Shown here: positions 22,104 through 34,839 of the stretch, in pieces | Position numbering within the stretch: the stretch's first letter is position 1 | Layout of the letters: each line of letters opens with the position of its first letter | Source: Kitagawia praeruptora | Taxonomy: Eukaryota; Streptophyta; Magnoliopsida; Apiales; Apiaceae | Direction: 5' to 3' | Length of the DNA stretch: 64,000 bases | Assembly: GCA_037693485.1 (NCBI GenBank) | Contig: CM075344.1 | Coordinates: forward strand, 99,793,001 to 99,857,000 | Program-made: the position numbers and the translations under genes | Notes under the pieces: model-generated | Databases searched by the model: none | What the model was told of the DNA's origin: nothing | What the model saw: only the letters and a program-made list of their open reading frames with translations

Positions 22104-22270
22104 CTACAAGAAATATGGCTTTTACCTACCAATTGTAAATGTAGGTAAAAGTATGATATTGGTAAGTAAAGAGAATTACCTACCAATATAGTATTGGTCG
22201 AGATTGGTAGGTAAAAGTTGGTAGAGAAAGACTCATTACCTACACATTTATATATTGGTAGGTATATAAT
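22104..22270. repeat. CACTA-3 left subterminal TACCTACCAAT repeats
   Basis: At least six copies in both orientations of TACCTACCAAT/ATTGGTAGGTA and close variants between 22125 and 22265. The same repeats occur at the right end (about 36095-36190). Confidence 0.85.
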
Positions 22271-22299
22271 TTGTGGACCCCACAATAATAAGTCAGCAG

Positions 22300-22570
22300 A
22301 TGACATGTCACTGACTTATGTGGCCATTATGTGTTGCTTACGTGGCATACCGATGTGTCATCTAATGGCATGCATATGTGGCGCCTTATGGACATGCCAC
22401 ATGGAGTCTCGTTAATGCGCCATGTGGTACCTCTTCATCATGCCACGTGGTGCCTCACTGTTGTGCCATGTGGCACATCTCATATCATCACATGTGGTGC
22501 TCCATAAATGTGACATATGGCACCTCGAAAAAGCGCCACGTGTAACACCACATAATTGACATGTGGCAAT
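22300..22570. repeat. Array of CACGTG/CATGTG-type palindromes in CACTA-3
   Basis: Between about 22300 and 22565 a short palindromic core recurs every 20-40 bp: TTACGTGGCA, TGCCACATGG, GCCATGTGGTAC, TGCCACGTGGTGCC, GCCATGTGGCAC, CACATGTGG, ATATGGCACC, GCCACGTGTAAC, GACATGTGGCA. The spacing and varied flanks suggest a protein-binding array rather than a simple tandem repeat. It lies between the terminal repeats and the end of the TnpA-like gene. Confidence 0.8.
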
Positions 22571-22765
22571 TTCCCAATGGTAGCAATTTATTATAAAATG
22601 ATACAAATTTTATTTCTTGTAAATAAATTTTTTAAATTAAATAAACAACTCAAAAATTACAAAATTGTATTTAATAAAAATAACCTAAAAATGAAAGTTT
22701 CAAACGAGTTACATAGAATTGAAAGTTCCAACAATATTTAAAAAAACAATATTTAAAAAAGCAGA

Positions 22766-25486
22766 TTAAAATAATTCATCTAAATTTTCATCTAAATCTT
22801 CATTTGTTGGAGATGTGTTTGGTTGTGGCATAAGATTGTTTTTGCCCAGCACGTTAACAACTTCATCAAGACGTTTATTGGCTTCATTAAGTTGCTGCAC
22901 TAAATCCTGATAACTCGGTTGGTCAGACTCGATAGTAGTACCGCGAGCTTTCTTGTTGGATGTGCCACTAGATCTTCCCCATCCTCGCAAGTATACTGAA
23001 TGACGACCAAGTACTGCTTCCATAATTTCCTTATCTGACATTTCTTCTGGAGTATAACATTGTCTTATATCCATCATTTTATCCTAGTTACATAATAATT
23101 ATAATTAGTACCTCAGAAGCAAAGTATATATGTACAAGTATGAGTAGAAAATAAAGAGATAAATATATTACTCACATATAAATTTTGAAGATCTGGCCCA
23201 GTCCATCCATTTTCATCAAGATGATTTAAACGCCAAGTTTCAATTTGTCCTGTTTTTGAAGTCAATTCCATTCCATGTCGAATATGATGTCGTGTAGTTG
23301 ACACTGAACCATTTTTAGACTCCCACGATCTTTTGGACCGATTAATGGTATTTTTAGCAGCTCTTTCCTAAACAAAAAGAGTAAATCAACAAATGTTAAA
23401 AAAAAAAACAGGACTGATTAAAAATTACTAGGTCACCTTAAACTGATCTGAACACCATCGATCACATAAGATCTCCCAATCTTCTTGGTGGTCCTCATTC
23501 ATGTCTGGACATCGTTTTTTCTTCGCCATATCAACATTTTTCATACCTCCAATGTTTTTAAAATATGAATTCAACTTATACTTATGTTGTTTCCACGATT
23601 TCCTCATTTGATCATCAATACATAATATAGTTGTTTTATCCCGCAAGTCAATGTCAAAATTTTCCTGAGTACGTGAAAACAACAAACACTTAGGACATAA
23701 AATAAGTGCATAAAAAAGGATAGCTAATAAAGAATGTAACTAGCTCACACAAAAGAAAGACAAACTAATGGAAACTATTGGCAGATAACCCTTTTGACAT
23801 ATATATTTTTTATAATAAGACGACTTACAAATATATAGAAACATACAAAGTCATACTTTACACTGTAGGAAACCTTAGGACAAATTAAATCAAATCTAAT
23901 TTTATAAAAAATAAATTTCTAAAAACCGTTCTAGCTAGATAACAAATAAATTTTTACATTATTTTACCTTCACAGGACTTGTCCTCATGTAAAATGGACA
24001 TCTATATGTATAAATGATCGATGATATTACATTCTACATAAGTACAAAATGAATATGCAGATAAATCAAGAGCAATACAGATTACAAGTTTATAGAAATT
24101 TTGTCCATGAGATGGAGAATGCTGATAATCCTATTATCACTGATCAACATTATTGTCCACGTCATATTTGTAACAAAGAGGTACACATAACACTTGTTTA
24201 TGTCACCATTGTAAGATATCCATGTTATCTGTACACAAATGTTAGAAACACTTATATAGCTATGAATGATAGGCACAGTCATCAATTAAAGAACATATGG
24301 GGGGAGTCATCAATTAAAAAACATATGGGGGAGTAAAGTACACCAGTAATTAACAATAAATATCCAATGCAGCAGAAAAGCGCTTTGTTTAGAGCTTAAG
24401 CTCCAAGATATAAGCCTGAGTTACAATGGAAGAGCAGTAGCAAAATCAGAGTGTTCAATGTCAAAGGTCAATCCTAAGGTTACGGGCAGTCTCCTGTTTG
24501 TCTTAATACTGTTAGATTAACAGTATATGTGAAAGTTAACAATATACTAATACAACTCTGCATATGGAATGTAGGCATTCCTATAGATATAGATTTGTAT
24601 ACATATACTGAATTGCTTATTCTCCCATCTATTGGAATCAGCGTTAAATAATTTCATGCAAAAGGAAAGGATTAAACAATATTTATTTACTTGCAGGAAG
24701 ATAAGACGCACGTGTAAAAGAAAGTGATCGACGAGAAGGACTTTAGATTTACTAAATAACTAATTACTGGTCAAAAGATCACAATGACTTGTAATGTATA
24801 TAACTGATCATTGATCACTGGACTTGTGATTAGTCGTTTCTACTAATTCCTTGTAGGCTTTGTGTCTGTTTTATATGTTCTCAGTTTAGTACCTAAAGCG
24901 CAATGCTAAAGGGGGGGGGGCAAACATAGCAATAGAGCAGCATGAACATAAATGTATAATAATGTAAGAAAAGTTACCAAAAGATAACTTCGCAGTGGTG
25001 CTCTGACCTCCTCAGGAACGAGTCTCCAATCTTTATAAAAAAATGTACCATGATTACGAACAATAAATCCAATCTCGTTGTTAAATCTTTCAGCATTACT
25101 ACAAATTGGTTGACGACAATCTGCATCAAATATTACTGATAACTTTCCTGTTGCAGCTGCCTTAGCAATTTTTGAAGTCCCCATTCCGCGAGTTGCTTTA
25201 CGTGGGTTAACTTTTCGATCTACATATGTGTTCAACAAACAAAAAAAATTCAAAATGCAATACAATATATAAATAATATATGAAGACAAAAAGTATATTA
25301 CAAACTACCAGATCTTGCAGTATTGTCATTTTCACCGGTCAAAGGAGTTGTAGCACTAGGTTGTCCAGTCATAGCATCAGAATGAGTGTTGCCTTTTGGT
25401 TCACTGGTACAAACATTTGTATCTTTTATTGGTAATTCTTGTTGATTACGTATCATGGATCGAGTAGGGCGACGTCCAGGCAACAT
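22766..25486 (-). CDS. TnpA-like protein of CACTA-3 (plant Ptta/En-Spm type), apparently intact
   Basis: Five exons join in phase: 25309-25486, 24978-25219, 23437-23664, 23176-23367 and 22766-23083, giving a 385-aa protein without internal stops. All introns have GT-AG ends; the second is 1.3 kb. Exon 1 starts at ATG (MLPGRRPTRS) and is Thr/Ser/Asn-rich. Exon 2 has the family-like KDWRLVPEEVRAPL, exon 3 RKSWKQHK and EDWEILCDRW, and exon 4 SWESKNGSVSTTRHH and WTGPDLQNLY. Exon 5 carries TPEEMSDKEIMEAVLGRHS, then a coiled-coil-like tail (LVQQLNEANKRLDEVVNVLG). Proteins of this class bind subterminal repeats and assist the TNP2 transposase. Exon limits are predicted by eye. It lies downstream of the transposase gene in the same orientation. 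Confidence 0.8.
23665..24977 (-). other. Long intron of the TnpA-like gene, no other gene seen
   Basis: AT-rich sequence between the second and third exons of the TnpA-like gene. Open frames on both strands here are short and show no family motif. A poly-G run (GGGGGGGGGG) sits at about 24911. The flanking exons join in phase without it, so no additional exon is needed. Confidence 0.5.
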
Positions 25487-26071
25487 GGTATGCAATCCTA
25501 TATAAAAGATTATAAATTAAAAGACTACATAAATGAAATATAGCACCCTAACAAATCACTGTTAAATTGGTACTAGCTAGTTTGTTTTGTGATGTTATTG
25601 ATGTTGCAAGAGATGATGAAACGGCAAATAATGTCGCAAGAGATGAACCAGGCAGAAGAAACCCATGTAATTTTAAAGATGTGATGCCCTGTAGTTAAGT
25701 AATGTACTACATGTGCGGTTGTGCCTGTCAGTATTGCAAGGGGGGACACTGATCACCACAAACATCTATAGTTATATGTGTACACTGTAATATAAAACAT
25801 TTGCACAGATTCATGCTAATTAGAATAAAAACTGCATCTAAAATCTTAATCAGCCATCGTCTAAAACTTCTAAATAGTTAATCAAATCCTATGCTCCTTG
25901 TGTTATATGTGTCTACAGTTGAAACAGATAAACTGAGACATGTGCATGTGTAGCTACATACTTAATAGTCTTCAGAACTTTTCAATCTAAATATGTGTTC
26001 AACAAACAAAAAAAATTCAAAATGCAATACACTAAACAATATATGAAGACACAAAGGATATTACAAACTAC

Positions 26072-26252
26072 CAGATCTTGCAGTATTGTCATTTTCACCG
26101 GTCAAATGAGTTGTAGTACGAGGTTGTCCATTCTTAGCATCATCAGAATGAGTGTTGCCTTTTGGTTCACTGATACCAACATTTGCATCTTTTGCTGGTA
26201 AATCTTTTTGATTACGTATCATGGATCGAGTAGAGCGGCGTCCAGGAGACAT
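26072..26252 (-). pseudogene. Duplicated first exon of the TnpA-like gene
   Basis: A second copy of exon 1 about 770 bp upstream. It keeps the ATG (MSPGRRSTRSM), the Asn/Thr-rich body, the shared end TGENDNTARSG and the same donor (CTG|GTAGTT). It is 181 bp, against 178 bp for the first copy. Flanking intron sequence is duplicated too (ATATGTGTTCAACAAACA in both), so a block of at least 300 bp was copied. It could act as an alternative first exon, since both donors are intact and the phase agrees, or be a dead duplicate. Confidence 0.75.
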
Positions 26253-27717
26253 GGTATGCAATCCTATATAAAAGATTATAACATTAAAAGACTATGTAAA
26301 CGAAATATAGTACCCTGACAAATCAGGGTTGCATTTGTTGGTACTAGCTACATACATAATAGTCTTCAGAAAACAAATAGCTTTTAAGTTCATTTTTATA
26401 AAATACTCCAAGTCATGTAATGACCAATTTCGATCTCAAAACATGATCTCAAAACACAATAAACATAAACACACAACTAGTGCATAAAATAAACAAAGAA
26501 CAAATGAATTAAATTGGTACACACAAGAACTAGTTACATACTTAATCACTATTACAATAACAAAATGAATATGGATATAATACCAAATGAAATTAATTTG
26601 GTACTATAACGTCAAAACACACAATCAGTGCACACAATAAACATAGACCAAATGAATCAAATTGGTAAACACACAACCAGGGTACTACATCCTTAATCAC
26701 TGTTACAATAATTAGTTACACACAAGTTACAATACCCACCGTTTATATCCAAACACACAATACACACCACATAACCAGTGATTCAAACATACATAATTAA
26801 ACTGGACTTGCATATAAACACAAAAAGAAGAGTAAAGATATTTACAGATGAATTACCGATTACAGACGAATTGGGTATAAGTTTTCCCAATTATACCTAA
26901 TCTTATGGATATAGTAGGAATATTATGCCGCGTAAGTAGTTGTAGATAAAAAGTTAAAATTAAAAAAAAAAATTGGGGGGAATGATGAGCGCGAAAACTA
27001 AAAAAAAAATTAGTACACAAGAATAAGTAGTCCAATATTAGATGTGTCATGTGTTGCATATTATTTGATTATTATATAAAAATATTAAAGCTATCGACTT
27101 TATTCTTATCCAAAATGATAAAATATTTATTAAAGATTCGATTTTAGATTACTTATTAAAATTATAATTTAGTTTTATAAAGTGTAAATTTTATAATTTA
27201 TGAATTTTATATGATCCGATCGGTTCAAAATTTGATTTGAATTAAAACTAATATTACAATAATTAATATATATACAAAATATCACCATGCCTTTTCATAA
27301 TTATTTTTAGTAGTAATTTTTGTAATTAAAATAAGTTACTTTTTAATTTAAAATTAAACTTACGATCACTAATATACACCCAAAAATATCTCACAATATA
27401 TTCAAATCATTATTTTTAGTAATAAAGATCTAATAATAAGATACATTAAATGATTAAATTAATTTACTAAAAATCATATATAAAAAAATAAATATTTTAA
27501 TTAAAAGTAAAAAAATTAGAAAAAATGTGTAATAATTATCATTGCTAATAATTATTTTATTATTACTAACTTTAATAATATTACTATTTATTTTATTTTA
27601 ATCAATTAGGATAACCAAACCAAAAAACAAACTGACCAAACTTTCAATCTTTTGGCTTTAATATATTAGTATAGATAGATAGATAGATAGATATGACTAC
27701 AAGCCATATACACTAAC
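26253..27717. other. AT-rich interior of CACTA-3, no gene
   Basis: Region between the upstream exon-1 copy and the MITE. It is AT-rich with repeated CACACAA and AAACACAC phrases and no convincing reading frame. A (GATA)n microsatellite lies at about 27672-27693. It probably includes the promoter and leader of the TnpA-like gene. Confidence 0.5.
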
Positions 27718-28292
27718 GGGTTAATTATCTGATTGGTCACTAAAGTTAGTCTGGATTATCAAGTTGGTCACTGAACTCAAAACGGTCTCAATCAGGTCAC
27801 TTACTCGACATAAATGTACGGTCCGTTAAATAGTCTTCATTTTTTTGACGAAAACAGACTACAAATTCCAGGACTAACATAAACGCTTATAACTACAAAT
27901 TCACTTAACATTTAAAAAATCCGAGACCATATTTGTGTTACCCAGATTATTCTCTTCAAAATAAATACAATATTGATAAGTTTTATTTCAGTTTTTGAAG
28001 AAGAACAATTCTAGTTCTTGAATTTTCTTTTTCGATTCATATAAATCTAGAGCTCATAATGAAAATCTAAACCAGTTTTATGAGACCCATAGCATCTAGA
28101 TTAACACACTTTAATTTCACAAAATTTGGTGGAGATTTTTCGAACAAAATTTTGCGGACAGTAATTTCCGTCAAAAAAATGAACAACTTGATAATCCAGG
28201 CTGACTTCAGTGACCTGATTGAGACCGTTTTGAGTTCAGTGACCAACTTGATAATCCAGGCTGACTTCAGTGATCAATTAGATAATTAACCC
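27718..28292. mobile_element. Mutator-type MITE (575 bp) with 10-bp target duplication
   Basis: Long terminal inverted repeats of roughly 85 bp. The left begins GGGTTAATTATCTGATTGG and the right ends CAATTAGATAATTAACCC, sharing inside them AACTTGATAATCCAG/CTGGATTATCAAGTT and GAGACCGTTTTGAG. The flanks carry the perfect 10-bp duplication ATACACTAAC at 27708-27717 and 28293-28302. Long TIRs with a 9-11 bp duplication fit Mutator-like elements. There is no transposase. The plus-strand open frame at 28080-28289 only translates the right TIR. Confidence 0.9.
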
Positions 28293-28302
28293 ATACACTA
28301 AC

Positions 28303-29386
28303 TTCATACCAGTTTCAGCAAATTTTAATTATTTATTTAAAATCCAAATTAAATATTAACAATTCTAATGATCGAACTTTTTTAAATCGAAAATGAAATA
28401 CCATCAATTTTCATCCAATCCGATTAACTGTGATCTTAATGGAGCAAAAACGGATAGGTATATAAAAATCTAATACATCTATAAAAATCTGACATTTAAT
28501 TCATTCCGATCTATTCCAAAAATTTAAATAAATTTGAATATGAATTTATGCTGATCTGATTCAAACTCAATCTATTGAGAGACTTCTGTGTGTAGAGTTC
28601 GTGAACAATTCGAGTTTGGTTCCTTACCGAACTCGAGTTCGGACAAAAATTACAAGCCATATGCACTAACTTCAATGTTTAAAAAATCACAACGGTTGGT
28701 TTTTTGAATCCAAAAGAACATATAATTTTTTTTGACAATAAGAATAGATATTTTTTAGAAACTAAAAATATGTAGAAAATCAAAATATTTATTATTAATT
28801 TTTTATTAACACTTGGTTCGCACTGTATTTCGGTTTCACCCCTATAATCCTATTTCTACTATAATTCTATGTTATTTTTTTAACTATGTTAGAAATCCTA
28901 TTATAATTATAATTCTTTTATTACAATTTAAAATTAGAAAAAAAAAATCATTCCTAGAATCATATATACCTCATAATTCTATGTTATTACATCTCTACAG
29001 CCTTTAACATCTCACAACCACCCACGTAAATATCAAGTTAAGAACAACCTTGTTCTAAAATATTAATGAAATTAATAAATTTATTTAGGGTTGCCAAAAA
29101 AAAATTGTGTAATAAATAAATTGACTAGATTATAGAAAATCTAGTAACACCCATATGAAAAAACTTATCATATAATTTTTTTTTCACGTGAATAATAATT
29201 AGTAAAAACTCGAGAAGAACATTTATCTATTATTCGTGTATAGACTTTTGCATTAAGTAAATCTGAGCATTTGAATTTGAGTGTCTCACCAAAAAATTTG
29301 GATCAGTGTCGGGAAACAAACTTTAATATTTTTTTTAATAGTTCACAGCCAAATCATAACTATAATGATCAAAAAAAAATATTTGG
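28303..29386. other. AT-rich CACTA-3 interior, no gene
   Basis: No coding sequence is supported. The phrase ACAAGCCATATGCACTAACTT near 28650 nearly repeats the MITE target region (ACAAGCCATATACACTAAC at 27700), so an unoccupied copy of the MITE insertion site seems to lie about 350 bp beyond the MITE. Confidence 0.5.
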
Positions 29387-29945
29387 CTATTCCACCACAG
29401 CAAGGCTGGAGTAATCTGCATTATCATCTAAAGAACTAATGCCACTTCCGCTTTCTTCTTCACTTGTCTCATCAGGCTATCTATAGAATAAAGAGTAGCA
29501 AATGTATTAGAGCAGTCAACTAATAAAAAAAGAATGTAACAAAAATATTGTAGGATGGACCATTCATGTTTAGTTAGCTTATTATTAATAAACAGTAAGT
29601 AAGATTTTGCATATACCACTTTTAAAAAGAAAAAAATAACAGAGGCAATAATTATAAAACCAGTAGGTGATCGAGAATACAACTTAACAATTAGACTGCA
29701 GAGAAAACTTCAATTCCATTCATTTGTACCAGAGGGATTAAAAGGCATATATAACTGTGACAACAATTCAAAAAATTCTATATGTGCATTTATCAAGTTA
29801 TACGTGTATAGCACTAAAAAAGCAGTGGGAATCTAGAAATAGCATTAGAAATTCTATGCAAGAAGCGACGAGGATAAGTGCAATAATTATACAGGAACTT
29901 ACCGTCAATACAGGCTGCAATGAGGATGGCTGTTGAGAAAATTCA

Positions 29946-32900
29946 TCAGGCATCTGATTCTGTTTCAGAGGTCGTCTCATTGTCTTCATCACTTGAACAA
30001 AGTACTTCTTCATCATTGAAAAATATATCTCCATCATCATAACCATCATCTAGTTCAGTTTCATCTAGATCAGCTTCTTCACAAATGGAATTTTTATTGT
30101 TGGAGAACAGATCAATGACAAGTTCACTTGAAATACTAAGGGAAACAACATCCTGTCGAACCAAAGATGAGCTTTCTATCAAATCTTCACTCGGTTTAAA
30201 AGGTGGTAACTGAAATGATTCTTCCTCTTGGAACACAGATAATTGGTTTGCATCATTATGTGGTTGATCATTTTCAACATCAGATAATTCAGGAATATCA
30301 TACACATTTCTGTGATTTACTTTTTGCACAAACCTCCAATTTGAACCACGCTTTATATCAAGAAGATAAAAAACTTGTTGAGCTTGAGTTGCCAAAATAA
30401 AAGGCTCAGTAGGATACCAATCGGTAGATGTATCAACAGATGTCAGATTATTATCAATATATATCGATCTACCTTTTGGATTAGAATTATACCATTTGCA
30501 ACGAAATAAAAAAACTTTTTGATCAAATAGGTATGATAGCTGTAAAATCTCAATCAAGGACCCATAATATACTACATCATCGCTATCATGATCACCTTCG
30601 GTGCATACTCCAGAACACTGTGTCCGAAGAGTATCATCATACGCTTTGCACCGAAATCGAACACCATTAACAATACAACCTTGGTAACTATTGTATTGTT
30701 CCAATGGACCTTGAGATAAAGAGTACAAATCATCATTAATATTCGTTGATTCTTGAACTTTCATTTTCGACACCTTCAAAAGGAAAAATATATACATCAA
30801 AAATTAAAGAAGTTAAATTATAGAATTATCAAAGACCATATCTAACCTTCTTTTTGAACCATAGAGGGAATTCTTCTTTTTGCTTAATTTCAATAGTTGA
30901 AAGTGAAATGCCTCTTTCTACCAATATATTTCTATGTTCACTACATAAAAAGAACGCATCATATATCAATAAGTTATATAAATATGTTGTTGCAAAAACA
31001 AGAGAAAAAGTTTTTACTTACTCGATATATTCTTGGATGTCATCAACAGAATTGTTCAGTATATACCACTGAATGGAACTCTTCCAACTCCCTAACAATA
31101 GTAGAGTAGATGCCCCTAATGGACGAACATGTGACATGAAAATGTTCATTTGATGCTTTGGAATAGGTAAATCCCAATTACGTTCAGGTATAGTGTATCT
31201 TGTTTCTATGTTAGAAACATATCTAGATAAAAAACTTATAGCCTCATCTACAACAAAAGCTTCTGCAATTGAACCATCAGGTCGTGCCATGTTTCTTACG
31301 TAACGCTTATACAAACCCATATGTCGTTCTGTTCCAAACATCCATCTTGTATTAACCGGACCACCTAGCAAAACTTGATCTGGTAAGTGTACACAAAGAT
31401 GGACCATTATGGTACAAAATGCTTGGGTAAATATCTTTTCCAACTTGCACAAAATTATTATAATTCCTTCCTTCAATTCTTCAATATCTGATATTCGAAT
31501 AGTTTTCGCACAAATTTTTTGAAAAAACTGACATAACTCAATCAAAGTACCACGAATGTTCTTTGTCAGATAAGGTAGTATAGCAACTGGAAATATCTTA
31601 TGAAGTAGAACATGACAGTCATGACTTTTCATCCCCTTGAGCTTGTTATTATCTGTAACACATCGACTTATATTTGAAGCATATCCATCTGGTAGTCTAA
31701 CACCACGAATAAATTGACAAAAGCCTTTGTATTCTTCTTTTGTTAAGGTATAACTAGCATGGGGTTTTTCAAATTTATTATTTGTGGTCTTTTTCAACCA
31801 AAGCTCTTCACGAATATTTAAGTCCTCTAAATCTTTACGAGCTTTCAAATTGTCTTTAGATTTACCCTCAATATCTAAAAGTGTACCTATAATATTATCA
31901 CAAACATTCTTCTCTATATGCATCACATCAAGATTGTGGCGGAGTAAAAGTTTTGACCAATATGGCAAATCAAATAGAACACTTCTTTTACTCCAATTTA
32001 ACTCATTGGCTCCACGTTTACGTTTTTTAGAAGAGTTGTTTGGTGCTTTACCAGGTGTACGTGTAGGCAATTCCTCTAGCTGTTTTAAAATGTCTTCACC
32101 AGTAAAAGTTCTCGGAGGACCACGTAACTCGCTAGATCCATCATATTCTTTGCTTTTTCGCCAAGGATGGTTAGCATTTAAATAACACTGATGTCCTGTG
32201 AAACATTGTTTATCTGTTATTCTTCTAGACCTTGTATCTTCCAAAAACACAGGACATGCTAATTTTCCCGCAGTGCTCCACCCAGACAGGTATGCATAAC
32301 CTGGAAAATCACTAATTGTCCATAATACAATCGCTCTAAGCTTAAACATACACCCTCCATATGAATCATATGCATCAATTCCATCCCATAACTCTTTAAG
32401 TTCTTGAATCAGTGGTTGCAAGAACACATCATAGTCTTTTCCAGGTGATTTTGGACCTGGAATCAATAAAGACAAGAGATAGTTTGTACCATTTGGAGAA
32501 GCCCAAGGTGGCATGTTATAAGGAATTAATATCACAGGCCACAAACTATAAGTTAATGATAAGTTAGAAAAAGGATTAAACCCATCCGATGCCAACCCCA
32601 TTCGTACGCTCCTGGAATCTGCAGCAAAATCAGGGTATATATTATCGAAATGCTTCCAAGCCATCCCATCAGCGGGATGACGTAATATACCAGGTTCATC
32701 CTTACGTACTTCTTTATGCCATCGCATGTCTTTTGAAGTATGTTTGGAGCTATACAAACGCTTTAGTCGATCCTTTAGGGGGAACCATCGAAGTCGTTTA
32801 TATGGGATCTTATTCCGTATGTAACGACTAGAATGACATACAGGACATGACAAAGCAGTTGCGTTCTCACCGAAAAATAGAGCACAATCATATCGACATA

Positions 32901-33537
32901 CATCAATTTATTCATATCCTAAACCCACCTCACACAGAAGCTTCCTTGTTTGGTAATAATTTTCTGGGCATTTATTACCTTCAGGTAACATCTCTTTAAT
33001 AAACCTCAGAATATCCTCAAATGCTTTATCAGTTAATTTATTAACCACCTTAACATTCATTAACCTTACCACTGCACTTAGAACTGAAAAATTCTTACAG
33101 TTTTCATACAAAGGCATGTGAAGAGATTCAAACAAGGCGTCATGCTTGTCACACACATTAGAATCATCTGTGAAATCACTACTTGGACCAATGTCAAAAT
33201 ACTTACTATTAATGGCATCATTAAGGCCAGTAGCCAAATCATCATGATCATCATTTATATACTCATCTTGAGTATCAGAAATCAATTCATCTTCTATATC
33301 TTCTACCTGTTCACCATGGTAATACCATATCTTGTAAGTACTAAGGAAACCATGCGTAAGCAAGTGTAACCTAATCAATTTGAGGGTTTATAATTGCTTA
33401 TTTACACATCGACTACAAGGACATAACACCATCCCTTTGGAGTTTGTACGCTGGCTTGCAACATTTGTAAATTCATTAATACCATTTGCATATTCTACTG
33501 ACAACTTATCTGGTACATTTATCCATGAACGGTCCAT
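29946..33537 (-). pseudogene. TNP2-type transposase of CACTA-3 (two in-frame stops)
   Basis: En/Spm transposase gene, exons 31022-33537, 30847-30940 and 29946-30773, joined in phase by GT-AG introns. It starts MDRSWINVPDKLS with the transposase-associated domain (CPCSRC). Next come the TNP2 domain (MRWHKE, DGFNPF, WPVILIPYNMPPW, YAYLSGWSTAGKLACP), a downstream conserved region (HDCHVLLHKIFPVAI, GPVNTRWMFGTERH), and a DUF4216-like C-terminal region (YYGSLIEILQLSY, FRCKWYN). An acidic tail follows. Two stops lie in one continuous frame: TAA at 33388-33390 after CVNKQL, and TAA at 32908-32910, where the conserved K of YEKIDVC should be. A further in-phase exon may lie at 29387-29476. The protein cannot be made whole without readthrough. 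Confidence 0.9.
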
Positions 33538-34179
33538 CTCTAACCTGTAAAAATTTAAACCCATCAGAAAAACCTATTTTATAATTATATTTTTACTAAG
33601 AATGATTGTTTTTAAACATATATGTATATAAAATTATAAATCAGTATATTAGGTTATCATTTTTTGACCAAATTTAATAATAAACACACTACTTATAAGG
33701 ATGGGATATGTACTATATATTATACATCTTTACCAGCTCACACTGTTTGGATTTTTAGTAAAACTGTAAAATTGATCAAGGTAAAAGCCCAACTGCAAAT
33801 AACAAATGGTTATTATATATCTTTGACTATATCTTACTTTATGTAATTGCTTGCCTATGTTACCTAAATAATTACATAGAGAAAGATGTATATATGATCT
33901 AATTTGTGAAGTTTGAACTGCCAGTCTAGGCCAAGCACACAAAATCAGACATCTTGTTTAACTAGCTAGCTATAATGTATAGGTCTCATGGTTTCTGTAA
34001 GCCTAAGAAAAAGAATAAAAATCATAAACAACATTAATAATATATAGGAGGGGACCAATTTATAATAGGTTTGGTTGTACAAAAGTTATAAATTAAAAGG
34101 ATACATGTTTTATTACAAAAGACAAATCATACTTGTGGAAGGAATATTAAGTACTTGGGGAGATATCAGACTTGTGTTT
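33538..34179. other. Upstream region of the transposase gene, no gene seen
   Basis: AT-rich sequence between the TNP2-type gene (minus strand) and the captured plus-strand unit, so it may serve as a divergent promoter region. No reading frame or clear repeat is supported. Confidence 0.4.
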
Positions 34180-34393
34180 ATATCAACATAGGTTATTTAT
34201 ATATAGTCTTTATAGTACACCCTCTAGCTCTTTAATACAAGATCATACACAGAGAAGCTAGCACCAGGCTTTATATAGTCCAGGCATCAACTTACTTTGC
34301 ATTATTTAATTAGCTAGCTGCTATATATTTTTTGGTTGGGTTCTCTCTCGCACACACATCTCTCTCTCATCTCTCTCTCAATCTTTGTGCCCA
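34180..34393 (+). promoter_or_regulatory. Promoter and leader of the captured plus-strand unit
   Basis: A TATA-like TTATATATAG at about 34196 and TTTATATAG near 34270 precede a pyrimidine-rich leader of CTCTCT and CACACA tracts (34343-34386) that runs into ATG at 34394. The pattern is that of a plant gene promoter with a CT-rich 5' leader, carried inside CACTA-3. Inferred from composition. Confidence 0.45.
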
Positions 34394-34758
34394 ATGGCTA
34401 CTGATGAAAATGGATATGAAAAAGTGGAAGGAAGAAGACAAGGTCGAGTGAGGGTAAGATCTCACAAAGAGGGATGGGACATCAAGATAATTCAGATTGT
34501 CCGTCAAAGAAAGAAACGAACCCAAACCCCATTATCCTGCAGAACCCAAACATGTTTCACTATGCTCCACAAATAGCTGTTCAACCATATTACCCCTCCT
34601 ATTTTACTGATCAAGCAGCTGCTGCATCCAGAAGCTTTGGGAGGCTTGGTCCAAATGGTTTAATTGTTGGACCTGCAGGGCAGAGTTCGTCCGGGGAGTT
34701 TGGATATGTGTATCCTGATCAGTTTCCGGTACATGATTCCATAAAACCGCTCCAGTGA
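34394..34758 (+). pseudogene. Captured gene fragment, unrecognised Pro/Tyr-rich protein
   Basis: The frame opens at ATG (MATDENGYEKVEGRRQGRVR) but runs off after about 60 codons. A different frame from 34474 continues with GHQDNSDCPSKKETNPNP, HYAPQIAVQPYYPSYF and SRSFGRLGPNGLIVGPAGQ to a stop at 34758. A one-base indel near 34460-34475 would explain the switch. The low-complexity Gln/Pro/Tyr/Gly composition suggests a tail region of a host protein. I do not recognise the family. It sits directly upstream of the U-box segment on the same strand, and the two may come from different source genes. Confidence 0.45.
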
Positions 34759-34839
34759 ATTACATTGCATTTTGCATCCGGGTATTCTTTTCAAGTTTTT
34801 ATTAGTGTTGGTACTTCGTTAGGGGTTGTATTTGTAGAT

